A stretch of DNA of 10,767 nt from Desulfobacteraceae bacterium. Its GTDB lineage: Bacteria; Desulfobacterota; Desulfobacteria; Desulfobacterales; SURF-15. Below, piece by piece: positions 1 to 8,137 of this stretch. Under the pieces are notes generated by a model that saw nothing but the letters and a program-made list of their open reading frames with translations, did not search any database and was not told the origin of the DNA. Numbering within the stretch: the first letter of the stretch is position 1; each line of letters begins with the position of its first letter. The translations under genes were made by a program, and so were the position numbers. The stretch lies in assembly GCA_003599475.1 (NCBI GenBank), contig QZKK01000202.1, positions 1 to 10,767 of the forward strand, read 5' to 3'.

Positions 1-2
1 GT

Positions 3-80
3 CATGGTTTTTTCGACATCCAGGCTCGTGACTTGGATGGAACTGCGTTGTACGGCTTACCGACGTTAAATGAGGAATGA
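3..80 (+). CDS. 3' end of an unidentified protein gene
   Basis: The window opens inside a reading frame whose last 25 codons (from base 3) read HGFFDIQARDLDG, then TALYGLPTLNEE, and stop at TGA 78-80. The composition looks like a real protein end, and the other two frames in this stretch close sooner or read poorly. The stop overlaps the first ATG of the next gene (ATGA at 77-80), a hallmark of translational coupling, so this gene is probably the upstream member of the same operon as the aminotransferase. I do not recognise the family from 25 residues. Seen: frame and overlap. Inferred: operon membership. Confidence 0.55.
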   Translation, partial: HGFFDIQARDLDGTALYGLPTLNEE

Positions 81-82
81 CT

Positions 83-1369
83 ATGGACTCACAATGGCTG
101 AAAGGTGCCTACGCTGAACATTTTACGACCGCCCCCAAGAAGGTGACGGATTTGGTCGTGGATCGAGGCGAAGGAGTTCATCTCTATACGATTGAGGGAG
201 ATCGATATCTGGATTTCGTGCAAGGCGTGGCTTCGAACGCCCTGGGGCATTGCCATCCTGCGTTGACAACCGCTGCGACCAAACAACTCCTTAAGCTCGG
301 CCATGCATCTTTCAACTTGGTCAGCTACCCGAGTGCCCTGCTCCTGGCTGCCGAACTGCGGAAATGGACCGGATCACTTGACAAGTTCTTTTTTACCAAC
401 ACCGGAGCGGAGGTGGTGGAAAGCGGTCTGAAACTAGCCCGGTACCTGACCGGCAAGACCTCCATTATCGCTTTTCGAGGCTCGTTTCATGGCCGGACCA
501 TGGGAGCGGCCTCGGTCACCGGCTCCAGTGCCAAGTTCCGGAAACACTATGCGCCCTTTTTGCCTCAGGTTTATTTTGCTCCCTACCCGTATTGCTTTCG
601 ATGTAATTTTCATCAGAAGCCCGAAAGCTGCCAAATGGATTGCCTGGAGTACCTGCTGGGGGATTTCGAGCACATTATCCCGGCGGAGGATGTCGGTGCC
701 CTGCTTTTTGAACCGGTCATGGGTGAAGGCGGTTACGTGGTGCCGCCCCCGAAATACGTGCAGGCCCTCGGCACTCTTTGCCGCGACAAGGGATTTCTGC
801 TGATCTTTGACGAAGTACAAACCGGCATGGGCCGGACCGGCCGTATGTTCGCCTTTGAACATTTCGGAGTTGAACCGGACATTTTGCTTCTGGGAAAAGC
901 TGTCGGCGGCGGCTACCCCCTGGCCGTCCTGGCCGCCAACCGGGGACTTATGGACAGGTGGCCTGCCGGCTCCCACGGCTCAACCTTCGGCGGGCATCCG
1001 GTGGCTTGCGCTGCGGGCCTGGCGCAGTTTGAAATCATCGCAGCACCCGGTTTCCTCGATTCGGTCACCGCGAAAGGAAATCATCTTCGCGAGAAACTGA
1101 TCACTCTTAAGAAGAAGTACCCGGAAATCGGAGATGTTCGCGGCCTGGGGCTGATGAACGCAATTGAATTGGTCAAAGCAGACGGCCGGCCCGACCCCGA
1201 AAAGACGGCCTCAATTGTCGACCGTCTGTTTTCGCAGCACGTTCTGGTGTATACTTGCGGCGTGTACGGCAATATCATCCGCTTCATGCCGCCTCTCAAT
1301 ATCGAAGAAAGCGTTTTGGATCACTTGATGGATGTCCTGGATCAGGGTTTCTCGGCCTCACGAAAGTAA
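83..1369 (+). CDS. Class III PLP-dependent aminotransferase (4-aminobutyrate aminotransferase-like)
   Basis: A cytoplasmic fold-type I enzyme that would move an amino group from an omega-amine or amino acid to a keto acid using pyridoxal phosphate. The 428 residues match the usual family length. Visible signatures are GSFHGRTMGA (H136) in the cofactor pocket, IFDEVQTGMGRTG with the PLP-ring Asp (D243), GKAVGGGYPL with the Schiff-base Lys (K272), and HGSTFGGHPVACAAG. A cysteine-rich insert, YCFRC followed by SCQMDC, lies near residues 170-190 and also occurs in some gabT-like and archaeal relatives. I chose ATG 83 because GAGG (72-75) lies 7 bases before it; ATG 77 overlaps the upstream stop but touches the ribosome site. 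A creatininase-family gene follows after 29 bases. The substrate (GABA, ornithine, beta-alanine or another) cannot be read from the sequence. Confidence 0.92.
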   Translation: MDSQWLKGAYAEHFTTAPKKVTDLVVDRGEGVHLYTIEGDRYLDFVQGVASNALGHCHPALTTAATKQLLKLGHASFNLVSYPSALLLAAELRKWTGSLDKFFFTNTGAEVVESGLKLARYLTGKTSIIAFRGSFHGRTMGAASVTGSSAKFRKHYAPFLPQVYFAPYPYCFRCNFHQKPESCQMDCLEYLLGDFEHIIPAEDVGALLFEPVMGEGGYVVPPPKYVQALGTLCRDKGFLLIFDEVQTGMGRTGRMFAFEHFGVEPDILLLGKAVGGGYPLAVLAANRGLMDRWPAGSHGSTFGGHPVACAAGLAQFEIIAAPGFLDSVTAKGNHLREKLITLKKKYPEIGDVRGLGLMNAIELVKADGRPDPEKTASIVDRLFSQHVLVYTCGVYGNIIRFMPPLNIEESVLDHLMDVLDQGFSASRK

Positions 1370-1398
1370 ACGACAACGCAAAGGATACAGAAAACAAG

Positions 1399-2187
1399 AT
1401 GAAAGACCCGCTTCTGTACGCCCATTTGAGTTGGCCGGAGATACGGGATTTGAACAAAGACAACCTGGTCGTGGTGCAACCCTTCGCCGCAATCGAAGAT
1501 CATGGACCGCATCTTCCCGTGGAAACCGATTGTTTGCTCATCAACGATATGTGTCGGGCGGCAGTGCGCAAGGTTGCCAAAGATGTGCTCTTGATGCCGC
1601 TGATTCCTTATGGCTATGTGGAACATCACATGGATTTCCCGGGCCCGATCTCCATTGATGGAAACCATCTCATCGGTTATCTTGCAGGCGCCTTGAAAAG
1701 CCTGACGCGCCATGGATTCAGGCGGCTCCTGGTTGCAAACGGCCACGGCTCCAACCGTCCGTTCATGGATGTGGCGGCCCGCCTGGTCATGGATCAGACC
1801 ACAGCTATCGTCGGCTGCATCACGCCCTATTCATTGGCCCGAAGCGAAATCAAGGCCATCTGCGAATCCCGGTACATTTCGCACGCCGAAGAACTTGAAA
1901 CGTCCCTGGTGCTCTATCTGGACGAAACGCTGGTTGACCAGACCAAAGGAGTCAAAGAAATCGGCTTTCCGATTTCGAAATTCCATTGGCGCAGCCTGAT
2001 TGAAGCCCCGCCGCTCAGTTTTATGGATCGCTGGTCCCGGATCTCGGAGACCGGTGTCGTTGGGGACGCCACTTTGGCTTCAAAGGGGAAGGGCGAGGAG
2101 TTGTTCGATGTCATCGTAGACCGTTTGGCCGAATTGATCGAAGAATTCAAGTACCGCGAGATCAAACCGAATGTCGATCATCATTAA
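1399..2187 (+). CDS. Creatininase-family amidohydrolase
   Basis: A metal-dependent hydrolase of the creatininase superfamily (creatinine amidohydrolase, ArfB/MptC-type formamide hydrolases, MftE), 262 residues, typical length. The metal-ligand pattern is intact: EDHGPHLPVETD gives E33, H35 and D44; NGHGSNRP gives H116; HAEELETS carries the conserved acidic ligand near residues 164-167. YGYVEHHMDFPG is the usual substrate-pocket segment. The frame is open back to 1255, but ATG 1399 fits the family N-terminus, and the earlier part overlaps the aminotransferase. An AAGGA at 1381-1385 is a plausible though slightly distant ribosome site. The gene lies 29 bases after the aminotransferase, so the two are probably co-transcribed and may act in one pathway on an amide- or ring-containing nitrogen compound. 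Family assignment is firm; substrate is unknown. Confidence 0.88.
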   Translation: MKDPLLYAHLSWPEIRDLNKDNLVVVQPFAAIEDHGPHLPVETDCLLINDMCRAAVRKVAKDVLLMPLIPYGYVEHHMDFPGPISIDGNHLIGYLAGALKSLTRHGFRRLLVANGHGSNRPFMDVAARLVMDQTTAIVGCITPYSLARSEIKAICESRYISHAEELETSLVLYLDETLVDQTKGVKEIGFPISKFHWRSLIEAPPLSFMDRWSRISETGVVGDATLASKGKGEELFDVIVDRLAELIEEFKYREIKPNVDHH

Positions 2188-2462
2188 GGCCGCGGGAAGG
2201 AATAAGCCGAACAGCCGTGAGTACGTTTAGGTAGTATCAGAGCTTCTGTGCTTGGCCCTGTCAAAAACTTGCAAAATTAACGTATTTCTGGCAAACCTTC
2301 AACAATTGCAATGATCCTGGGAATTAAGATATATCGTTGACGATATCGAACAACAGGTTTCGGCCTGACACAGAAACCAGGCGTCCTAGTGCCGTTTCCG
2401 AATGCCTTGCCTGGTTTTTTCTGCATATGATTCTATAAGAAGGACAATAGGAGAAACAAAAC
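2188..2462. other. Intergenic stretch before the methyltransferase remnant
   Basis: No reading frame here looks coding on either strand. It holds a small perfect palindrome, ATATCG-TTGA-CGATAT (2329-2344), which could be an operator or simply a hairpin, and the overlapping stem-loops described at 2356-2420. A poor sigma-70-like pair (TTGCAA at 2306-2311 with TATATC at 2330-2335) is visible, but I do not call a promoter on it. A Shine-Dalgarno-like AGGAG (2449-2453) at the right edge belongs to the following reading frame. Confidence 0.5.
2356..2420 (+). terminator. Possible terminator with competing upstream hairpin
   Basis: AAACCAGGC (2374-2382) is exactly complementary to GCCTGGTTT (2409-2417) across a 26-base loop, and the right arm runs into a T tract (2415-2420), as in a rho-independent terminator read on the + strand. 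It could end the aminotransferase-creatininase transcript, though it is about 190 bases after that operon. A second perfect stem, GGTTTC (2356-2361) with GAAACC (2373-2378), uses part of the same left arm, so the two structures exclude each other. The large loop lowers my confidence. Confidence 0.4.
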
Positions 2463-3002
2463 CTGAAGGATTTCACGCAACCAGTCCCGCAAGGGCTGCT
2501 CAATATAGAGGACAAGAATCGGTCAAACCTCTCCGCTTGGAGGGGTCAGTTCTCACCCCAACTGATCGAATGTCTGCTGAATGCTTATTGCCTGTCCGAT
2601 TCGGTTGTTCTTGATCCGTTTGCCGGGAGTGGCACCGTCTTGCTTGAAGCAGCCACAATGTCATTGAGTGCTTACGGTTTCGAAGTCAATCCTGCGGCAT
2701 GGAGCTTCAGCAAGCTTTACGAATTCGCAAATTTGCCTCCAGCAGAGAGGGAGCGCCCACTTTCCGAATTGCGTCGCAGAATCGAGAAGGAATTCCCCAT
2801 CATCCTTTTCTCGAATGAGGAACTTCCTCCAGAAGAAGTTCAGGATCGCATAAGCCGAATAGGGCAATTGATCGGAGACAAGGCGAAAATACTGTGTAAC
2901 GCTGCCTGGAGATTCCCTATGAACTCCTCTCTCTGGCTAAGATTATCAAATAGTCCTGTTTTATCCGATCTGCAGCACTTGAAAAAAAACAGCCGGGCCT
3001 AG
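2463..3002 (+). pseudogene. Truncated DNA methyltransferase (N4/N6-type), N-terminal SAM-binding part only
   Basis: The frame reads KDFTQPVPQGLLN, SNLSAWRGQFSPQLIECLL, VVLDPFAGSGTVLLEAA and FEVNPAAWSFSKLYEFANL. This is the N-terminal half of an N4-cytosine/N6-adenine DNA methyltransferase whose order is motif I first (DPFAGSGT, residues 51-58; acidic FEVNP around residue 74) and catalytic DPPY/SPPY later. It stops after 179 residues at TAG 3000-3002 without any (D/N/S)PP(Y/W), so it should not be catalytic alone. The frame has no ATG: the best start is CTG 2463, 9 bases after AGGAG (2449-2453), with stops just upstream. Similarity to the family fades after about residue 145 (DKAKILCNA). The end overlaps a terminator of the opposite strand. 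The likely reading is a remnant cut by rearrangement; expression as a small SAM-binding protein cannot be excluded. Confidence 0.7.
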
Positions 3003-3024
3003 TTCCGATCAGAATAGGCCCGCT
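2982..3024 (-). terminator. Rho-independent terminator of the TPR/ATPase-PglZ operon
   Basis: TAGGCCCG (3015-3022) pairs perfectly with CGGGCCTA (2994-3001), extended inward by GAA/TTC with one bulged base and outward by two pairs (3023-3024 with 2991-2992) around a bulge. Read on the - strand, the stem is followed directly by G and eight T (2989-2982), a textbook intrinsic terminator about 110 bases after the stop of the large ATPase gene. On the + strand there is no T run, so it acts in one direction only. It overlaps the last codons of the methyltransferase remnant. Confidence 0.85.
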
Positions 3025-3135
3025 TGACGCTGGTGAAATAGCGGACCGCTGCGACCAAGAGGCCGATTCCCGGCGCTCAATCCCCGGAGCATGATGTCGC
3101 AGCGGGCAGTTGTAACTTGCGCTGCCTGCGCCTTG

Positions 3136-6100
3136 CTACGCGTGCGCCCCCCATTCGGCGCGGAAAAGCGCTCTTTCGTAGACGCCCCCCCTGCCGTGGG
3201 TCAGCCCGGTGGAACCCAGGGTAAGCCCGTGATCGGTGGTGAGAATCAGCCGCCTGCGCTGTTCCCTGCAGATTTTCCGGAGCCGGGGTAATTCCCTGTT
3301 CAACAGATTTGCAAGCATGCCGGGCATCTCGTAAAGCGGAATCAAGGCGGAATGTGCGGCCTCATCCACAAGGGATATGCTGACGACAACCGGTTTTTCC
3401 GGTGAATTGGCGGGTAAAAGGTCTATAAGCCCCCGGGCTTCGTTGCCTTTGATCCGCAGATAATCGATTCCTCGGGATGCCAGCTCGTCCAAGGCGTCTC
3501 CGGCAAATCCGAAGAGTGCCGACATCGAAGAGGCGGTATCGGGACGGACTTCCAGGCGATACCAGCTTCCGGAAACAGCGTCGCAGGCCTCTTTCAGCGC
3601 ATCCTTTGCCTCCATCCAGACATCCGGCGAAACCCCGTCGACGACGACCACCATCGGGTTTTCCGCAAGCGCAAGGGGTGCAGCGGCAGAAAGCGTCGAA
3701 AGCCAATCTTCCCCCCTTTTTGCAAGAGTTCCGATTCGATTCCGAACCAGGGACCGGAGTTCGGCCGATGCCCATGGATCGGACAGGACGGCGTCCAGCG
3801 GTATCCGAAGGCGCAGGGCGGCGGGCAAGGGGGCATCCTTTAATGACTGCATCCGATCAAGTACAGCCAGGCGTGTGTTGATTCTCCCGGCGAGCTCGCG
3901 ATCGGCATGCCGGGACTCCATGCGGGTCCCGTGCGGCAAAGGGGCGCCTGAGATGATTCGTTCAGCCAGCAGTTGCCAGGCAACCTGCAGCGCATGGGTG
4001 TGGAACGGCTCTTCGGTGAGAAACCGAAGAAGACGTTTTTCGTCCAAACCGAACAAGCGCTGGCGCAGATCCGCTGCCGGGAATTGGCGCTCCAGGATTG
4101 ACTCGATCTCGCGGGCGCCGGGACCCGGGTCCTCCGTGAAAAGGTCGGAATGCAGCATCGACCACCAGTACTGGGGGGACATACCGGCTTCCGCCGCCGG
4201 TTTTGACCCGTCCTCGTCTATGGCAATCACGGTATTTCCTCCGGCAACCGACATCCACTTGTCGATGATTTCACGCACCTGTCCGGGTGCCAGACGACGG
4301 CCGCCGAGCTGCGTCGTCAAATCGGCAAGCGGCCGCCTTTCGATGGAGACGCGGCCGGAAAGCGCTCTGGATATTTCCTTTGCCGTGGACTCATCCAATA
4401 TGTCCAGTAGAGCCGCCGGAGAAGAATGTGCGTTTTCCAAAAGCGCATTCAAGCTCCGTAGCCTCTTGGCGGAATCCGGATCGGCGTCTGCCAGCGCGAA
4501 AATCCTGGCCGATAACGCCTCTCTGATTTCCGGCCGTTTCATGATTCCCAAATAGTCGATGAGGCATTTTTCAATGGCGCGATCCGGGTCCAGTCTCAGA
4601 TCCAGGGTCCCAACCGGGGGCATGGGGCTGCCCGGAAGGAGGCCGCAGTTGCAGACCGGAGAGCGGAGGAGCTCTTCGGCAAGGTTTCGTTTGCACGTCG
4701 GAGCGGGGGATGCTGTCAGTTCTCCGATCACCTCTTTCAAGCCTGCCGGCCGGTCCAGAATCTCGATGGATGCCAGGCGCTGCAGCAGCTCGTTTGCCCT
4801 TGCGGCAAATTTCGACAGCGGCTTTTTCTCCGATCTCCGGTAGTAATCGGCATGAACTTGACCGTAAACCCGGGCATACTCGGTTCGAAACCGCTCGAAA
4901 GCCTCCATCACATGAGAGTGATTTTCCTCCCTGATCAGGGCTTCCGGCTGGTCCAGGAGCTCAAGAACCGCACGTTGGAGCACAGCGATTTCGGTCTGCT
5001 CCGCAGCCGTTTGCATCACGGCTGAGTGCCGCACGTAATGATTGACGAATACAAATGACTCGGCGTGCCGGCTGAGAAAGGTCCGCATCTTCTTGATGAG
5101 ATCGATATCGGCAGCAGACAGGCCGCTTTCCCGCCAGGCGCTCAAAAAACGTTCGAGGCCATTCCGGGCGGGATAGGAGACCTTGATTTCTGCAGAAAGG
5201 ACGGACAGTGCCTTCAGTCGGGAAAGCAGCGAATCGATATCGAGGTTTTTAAAGGCTGAAAACTCGGCCACAGACGCCAGGCGGCTTTCCATTTCGATGG
5301 CCGTTTTTTGCGCCCATTCCTTGAACTTGACGGTATTTTGCCAGACTTCCCGCTGCTGCCGCAATCCGAAGGACGTCCAGCCCGAGGCGGGGGCCAGGAA
5401 GGGGCAGGACTCGATGAAGGTGTCGCGATCGTGGCGGGTGATCACCTCTCCGGGCGCCAGGGCGTCGGCCGTCTCCACCGAAGTCATGCGAAGCAGCTCC
5501 AGAGGGATTGCGCGTCCGTTTTTAAGAAGGGTGATCAAGCCGCCGTGAGCAAGGGCGGATATCAGGAAAAGGGCTGTGTCTTTCGGCAGGCCGTACCATC
5601 CCGTTTGGAGAGCCAGTACAAGCTGTGCGAAATCGGTCGGTATCGCCGTGCCCAACTGGTCGAAGATCGATGCCAGCAGGGGATGATGATCCGGATCCGG
5701 GGCAAACACATAGCTGCCGGATCGAAGCTCCACCAGCCCCAGAGGGGCGGCAAGCCCCTCGATTGCATCGCTGAGCCCCCGGGTGTGCGCGTCGCGAAGG
5801 CCGATGCTGCCCACCGAGATGAATTCATCGATGAGCCGCTGGTAGAGAAATCGCGAGGGTGCCCCTTTGCGCGGGGCGACTTTTCGATATCCGGGATAGC
5901 GGATTTCCAGCAGCACCTCGCCGGCTACTTCGAGCAGCCGGTCGAAGCGTCTCATTTGTCGAACCACCGGTTCGACATCCATCCGGGTGTCCGAGAAGTT
6001 TCCTCCGTAGAAGATATCGAGGGCCGAATGGCCGGCTTCAGAGGTCAGCAGCTTCACCGTTTCTTTGGCGGGCTGAATCAACGGCGCCTCCGCAGGATGG

Positions 6101-8133
6101 GTCGTCCGCAGAACGGAGCAGAGTTGCCGGGCGGCCAGAAAGTCCCGAAGGCTCCGAGCCGCGCCTCCGGCAAGCGGCAGGGGTATTTCCCATACGGCCG
6201 TATGATCCCGTTTAAAATCGATTTTTCCCAGGCCGAAGATGACCGCAAAATCGCATTCACCGGCGCCCAAAGATTGCCGGATTCGATCGGAAAGGCCGTT
6301 TTCGTCCCCGGGCCGAAGAAAAGAGATCAAAGCCCGCCGGTTGCTCTGGCACCAGCCGACCGTACGGAAAACGTCCCGTTCGAGAAAGGTCGGACCCGGC
6401 CAGGAGGCTGATTCGGGAAGCTCGGAAAGCGGTTCCAGCAGCAATCGGTGATCGTCCAGCGGGATTTCAGATGCCGCACGGCTAAGCCTATTCTTGAAGG
6501 TCTTTGCCGGATCCTCCTGGGCGACCACGGCGTAAACGGATTCGAGAGGATCCGATTCCGGGGTTCCCGCATCCTTTTTTATAAGAAATCTGCTTTCCCT
6601 CACCAGTACATCCAATATGGCTTCGGCCACGAACCGAACGCTCAGATCCGGATCCTGTTCGGACAACGTCCAGGAGACGAGCTCGGTCAGCATTCTTACG
6701 CCGGGCAGTTCGGCTGTAGGGTGGATGGCGTAGAGCACCAGGACGCGCACGATGCGGCGCGCCAGGGCGCGATCCTCCGGATCGTCGATCGCCCTTTCAA
6801 TGACTTCGTCCAGATGGGGAACGACATATTTGGGATAGACATGGAGGGCGGAAAATTCCGCCATTCGCCCGCAGAAGTGATCATAAATACTGTCCGGCCC
6901 TAAAAGCACGTGGCTGGGCCGATCCAGGACGCCGGGAATCTGGCGGCCCGGGTCCCCGGCAATGCGGAAATGGACGAAATCGACGATTCCCCTGTGTTCC
7001 GAAAAAAGATCCCCCAACCCGTTCAACAGGTCGATGGTTGCAGGATGGACGGGATAAGCGGCCTGAAATTCTTCAAACCGCCATGAAAAGGAGGGGAATT
7101 GGAGGCGCAGATATTCATAGATGCGGTAGAGCTCTGCTCCGGTGCTTTCTCTGTGTTTCACCAACCGTCTGGATATCAATGCTTTGATGTGGAGCGTCGA
7201 AAGCACCAGTTTCACCGGAAAGCGGTCCTTGATTTTTAAAAAGGTGACCTGGGCGATGTCGCCGGTACGCTCGATGCTCTCCTGTACGGCGGCGATGATC
7301 CAGACCGGCTGAGTATCCGCCAGCTCCCCCAGCAATTGAAGGGTTCGAGCGTCTTCGTTCAGGCTGCGGGCATCCGGCTTCGACCGGAAAAACTCCGAAA
7401 GTTCGTCGATAATCAGCACCAGCCCGTCGAATCCCGCCTGTTGTGTGGCGGCGAGCACCCGCTGCAGGGTTTCGTGCCGTTCCTCCAGCAGGGCCTCCGG
7501 TGCTTTCAATCCCATCTGTTTCATGAATCGCACGGCTTCGACATAGCATGCACGCGGATTTTCCCGCACATAATCTTCGATGCCGGCTGCGGCGATTCCG
7601 ATCTGTTCCGCAAAAGCCTCCGCCATGGATTCTGTTCGAAGCAGGCTTTTGAAATGGACCAGAAACGCCGAAAGCGGCGTCAGTCGCGTTTCGACGCCGT
7701 GAGCCGCCAATGCGGCCTCCACGGCTTCAACCAGTATTTTTTCAAGCGCGCTTGCCGCTCGATAGTTGACCAGTGAGACATCCACAGGCAGGAGTCTTCG
7801 CTTTGATTCCGTGAATTTCCGGAGTGCAGGGTGGTGCCGGCACAGCCAGTCGGCTCCGGCCCGATTGGAGATCCAGGTTGCCAGAGTGACAAGGAAGTGG
7901 GATTTTCCCGATCCGAAATCCCCCTGGAGGAAAAATCCCCGACCGTGATCCTTTGCCAGGGCGTCTGCCAGGATGGAGAAATGGGATTTCACCTCATCGG
8001 TGAACACGAAGCTCTGCGCAGCGAATTCGGAACCGGTTTTGCCGTCTTCTAGTCTAATGACCGTTTGAACCGGCGGAACCTCGATGAGATCGCCGATGCG
8101 CAGGGTTTTATTCATCGTTTCCGATTGCTCCAT
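3136..8133 (-). CDS. Giant PglY/BrxC-like (DUF6079-type) ATPase with C-terminal PglZ-like domain
   Basis: A protein of 1665 residues. The N-terminus (RIGDLIEVPPVQTVIRL) leads into a P-loop ATPase: Walker A GDFGSGKSH at 71-79 and Walker B LVLIIDELSEFF (D243, E244). The following WIIAAVQESIERTG and KIKDRFPVKLVLS-type segments resemble DUF6079/PglY and BrxC ATPases of Pgl/BREX phage-defence systems. The middle is long and alpha-helical with a CNCGL element (1161-1163). The last ~180 residues resemble PglZ (alkaline-phosphatase fold): VVVVDGVSPDVW (D1499), SLVDEAAH (D1590, H1594), LILTTDHGLT (D1634, H1635) and HGRGGVYERALF. PglY and PglZ are usually separate proteins. The open frame runs 36 codons further upstream but there overlaps the TPR gene; ATG 8133, 4 bases after the TPR stop, is my start, and ATG 8115 is an alternative closer to family N-termini. 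The terminator at 2982-3024 ends the unit. ATPase: confident; PglZ likeness: moderate; phage defence: inferred. Confidence 0.85.
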   Translation of the reverse strand: MEQSETMNKTLRIGDLIEVPPVQTVIRLEDGKTGSEFAAQSFVFTDEVKSHFSILADALAKDHGRGFFLQGDFGSGKSHFLVTLATWISNRAGADWLCRHHPALRKFTESKRRLLPVDVSLVNYRAASALEKILVEAVEAALAAHGVETRLTPLSAFLVHFKSLLRTESMAEAFAEQIGIAAAGIEDYVRENPRACYVEAVRFMKQMGLKAPEALLEERHETLQRVLAATQQAGFDGLVLIIDELSEFFRSKPDARSLNEDARTLQLLGELADTQPVWIIAAVQESIERTGDIAQVTFLKIKDRFPVKLVLSTLHIKALISRRLVKHRESTGAELYRIYEYLRLQFPSFSWRFEEFQAAYPVHPATIDLLNGLGDLFSEHRGIVDFVHFRIAGDPGRQIPGVLDRPSHVLLGPDSIYDHFCGRMAEFSALHVYPKYVVPHLDEVIERAIDDPEDRALARRIVRVLVLYAIHPTAELPGVRMLTELVSWTLSEQDPDLSVRFVAEAILDVLVRESRFLIKKDAGTPESDPLESVYAVVAQEDPAKTFKNRLSRAASEIPLDDHRLLLEPLSELPESASWPGPTFLERDVFRTVGWCQSNRRALISFLRPGDENGLSDRIRQSLGAGECDFAVIFGLGKIDFKRDHTAVWEIPLPLAGGAARSLRDFLAARQLCSVLRTTHPAEAPLIQPAKETVKLLTSEAGHSALDIFYGGNFSDTRMDVEPVVRQMRRFDRLLEVAGEVLLEIRYPGYRKVAPRKGAPSRFLYQRLIDEFISVGSIGLRDAHTRGLSDAIEGLAAPLGLVELRSGSYVFAPDPDHHPLLASIFDQLGTAIPTDFAQLVLALQTGWYGLPKDTALFLISALAHGGLITLLKNGRAIPLELLRMTSVETADALAPGEVITRHDRDTFIESCPFLAPASGWTSFGLRQQREVWQNTVKFKEWAQKTAIEMESRLASVAEFSAFKNLDIDSLLSRLKALSVLSAEIKVSYPARNGLERFLSAWRESGLSAADIDLIKKMRTFLSRHAESFVFVNHYVRHSAVMQTAAEQTEIAVLQRAVLELLDQPEALIREENHSHVMEAFERFRTEYARVYGQVHADYYRRSEKKPLSKFAARANELLQRLASIEILDRPAGLKEVIGELTASPAPTCKRNLAEELLRSPVCNCGLLPGSPMPPVGTLDLRLDPDRAIEKCLIDYLGIMKRPEIREALSARIFALADADPDSAKRLRSLNALLENAHSSPAALLDILDESTAKEISRALSGRVSIERRPLADLTTQLGGRRLAPGQVREIIDKWMSVAGGNTVIAIDEDGSKPAAEAGMSPQYWWSMLHSDLFTEDPGPGAREIESILERQFPAADLRQRLFGLDEKRLLRFLTEEPFHTHALQVAWQLLAERIISGAPLPHGTRMESRHADRELAGRINTRLAVLDRMQSLKDAPLPAALRLRIPLDAVLSDPWASAELRSLVRNRIGTLAKRGEDWLSTLSAAAPLALAENPMVVVVDGVSPDVWMEAKDALKEACDAVSGSWYRLEVRPDTASSMSALFGFAGDALDELASRGIDYLRIKGNEARGLIDLLPANSPEKPVVVSISLVDEAAHSALIPLYEMPGMLANLLNRELPRLRKICREQRRRLILTTDHGLTLGSTGLTHGRGGVYERALFRAEWGAHA

Positions 8134-8137
8134 CAGG

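Noticed and set aside
2356..2420. Integron attC-like site
   Set aside because: There is no GTTRRRY/RYYYAAC core pair and no integrase or cassette array; the stems are better explained as terminator-like.
2990..3080. Methyltransferase continuing in another frame after the A8 tract (reading LVPIRIGPLDAGEIADRCD)
   Set aside because: The reading passes through the terminator hairpin, shows no DPPY-type motif and soon stops, so a simple frameshift does not restore the enzyme.
5308..6411. Long open frame on the + strand (367 codons) opposite the ATPase gene, with others like it
   Set aside because: It lies wholly antisense to a gene with clear protein motifs. GC-rich coding DNA commonly leaves such frames open, and its own translation shows no recognisable domain.
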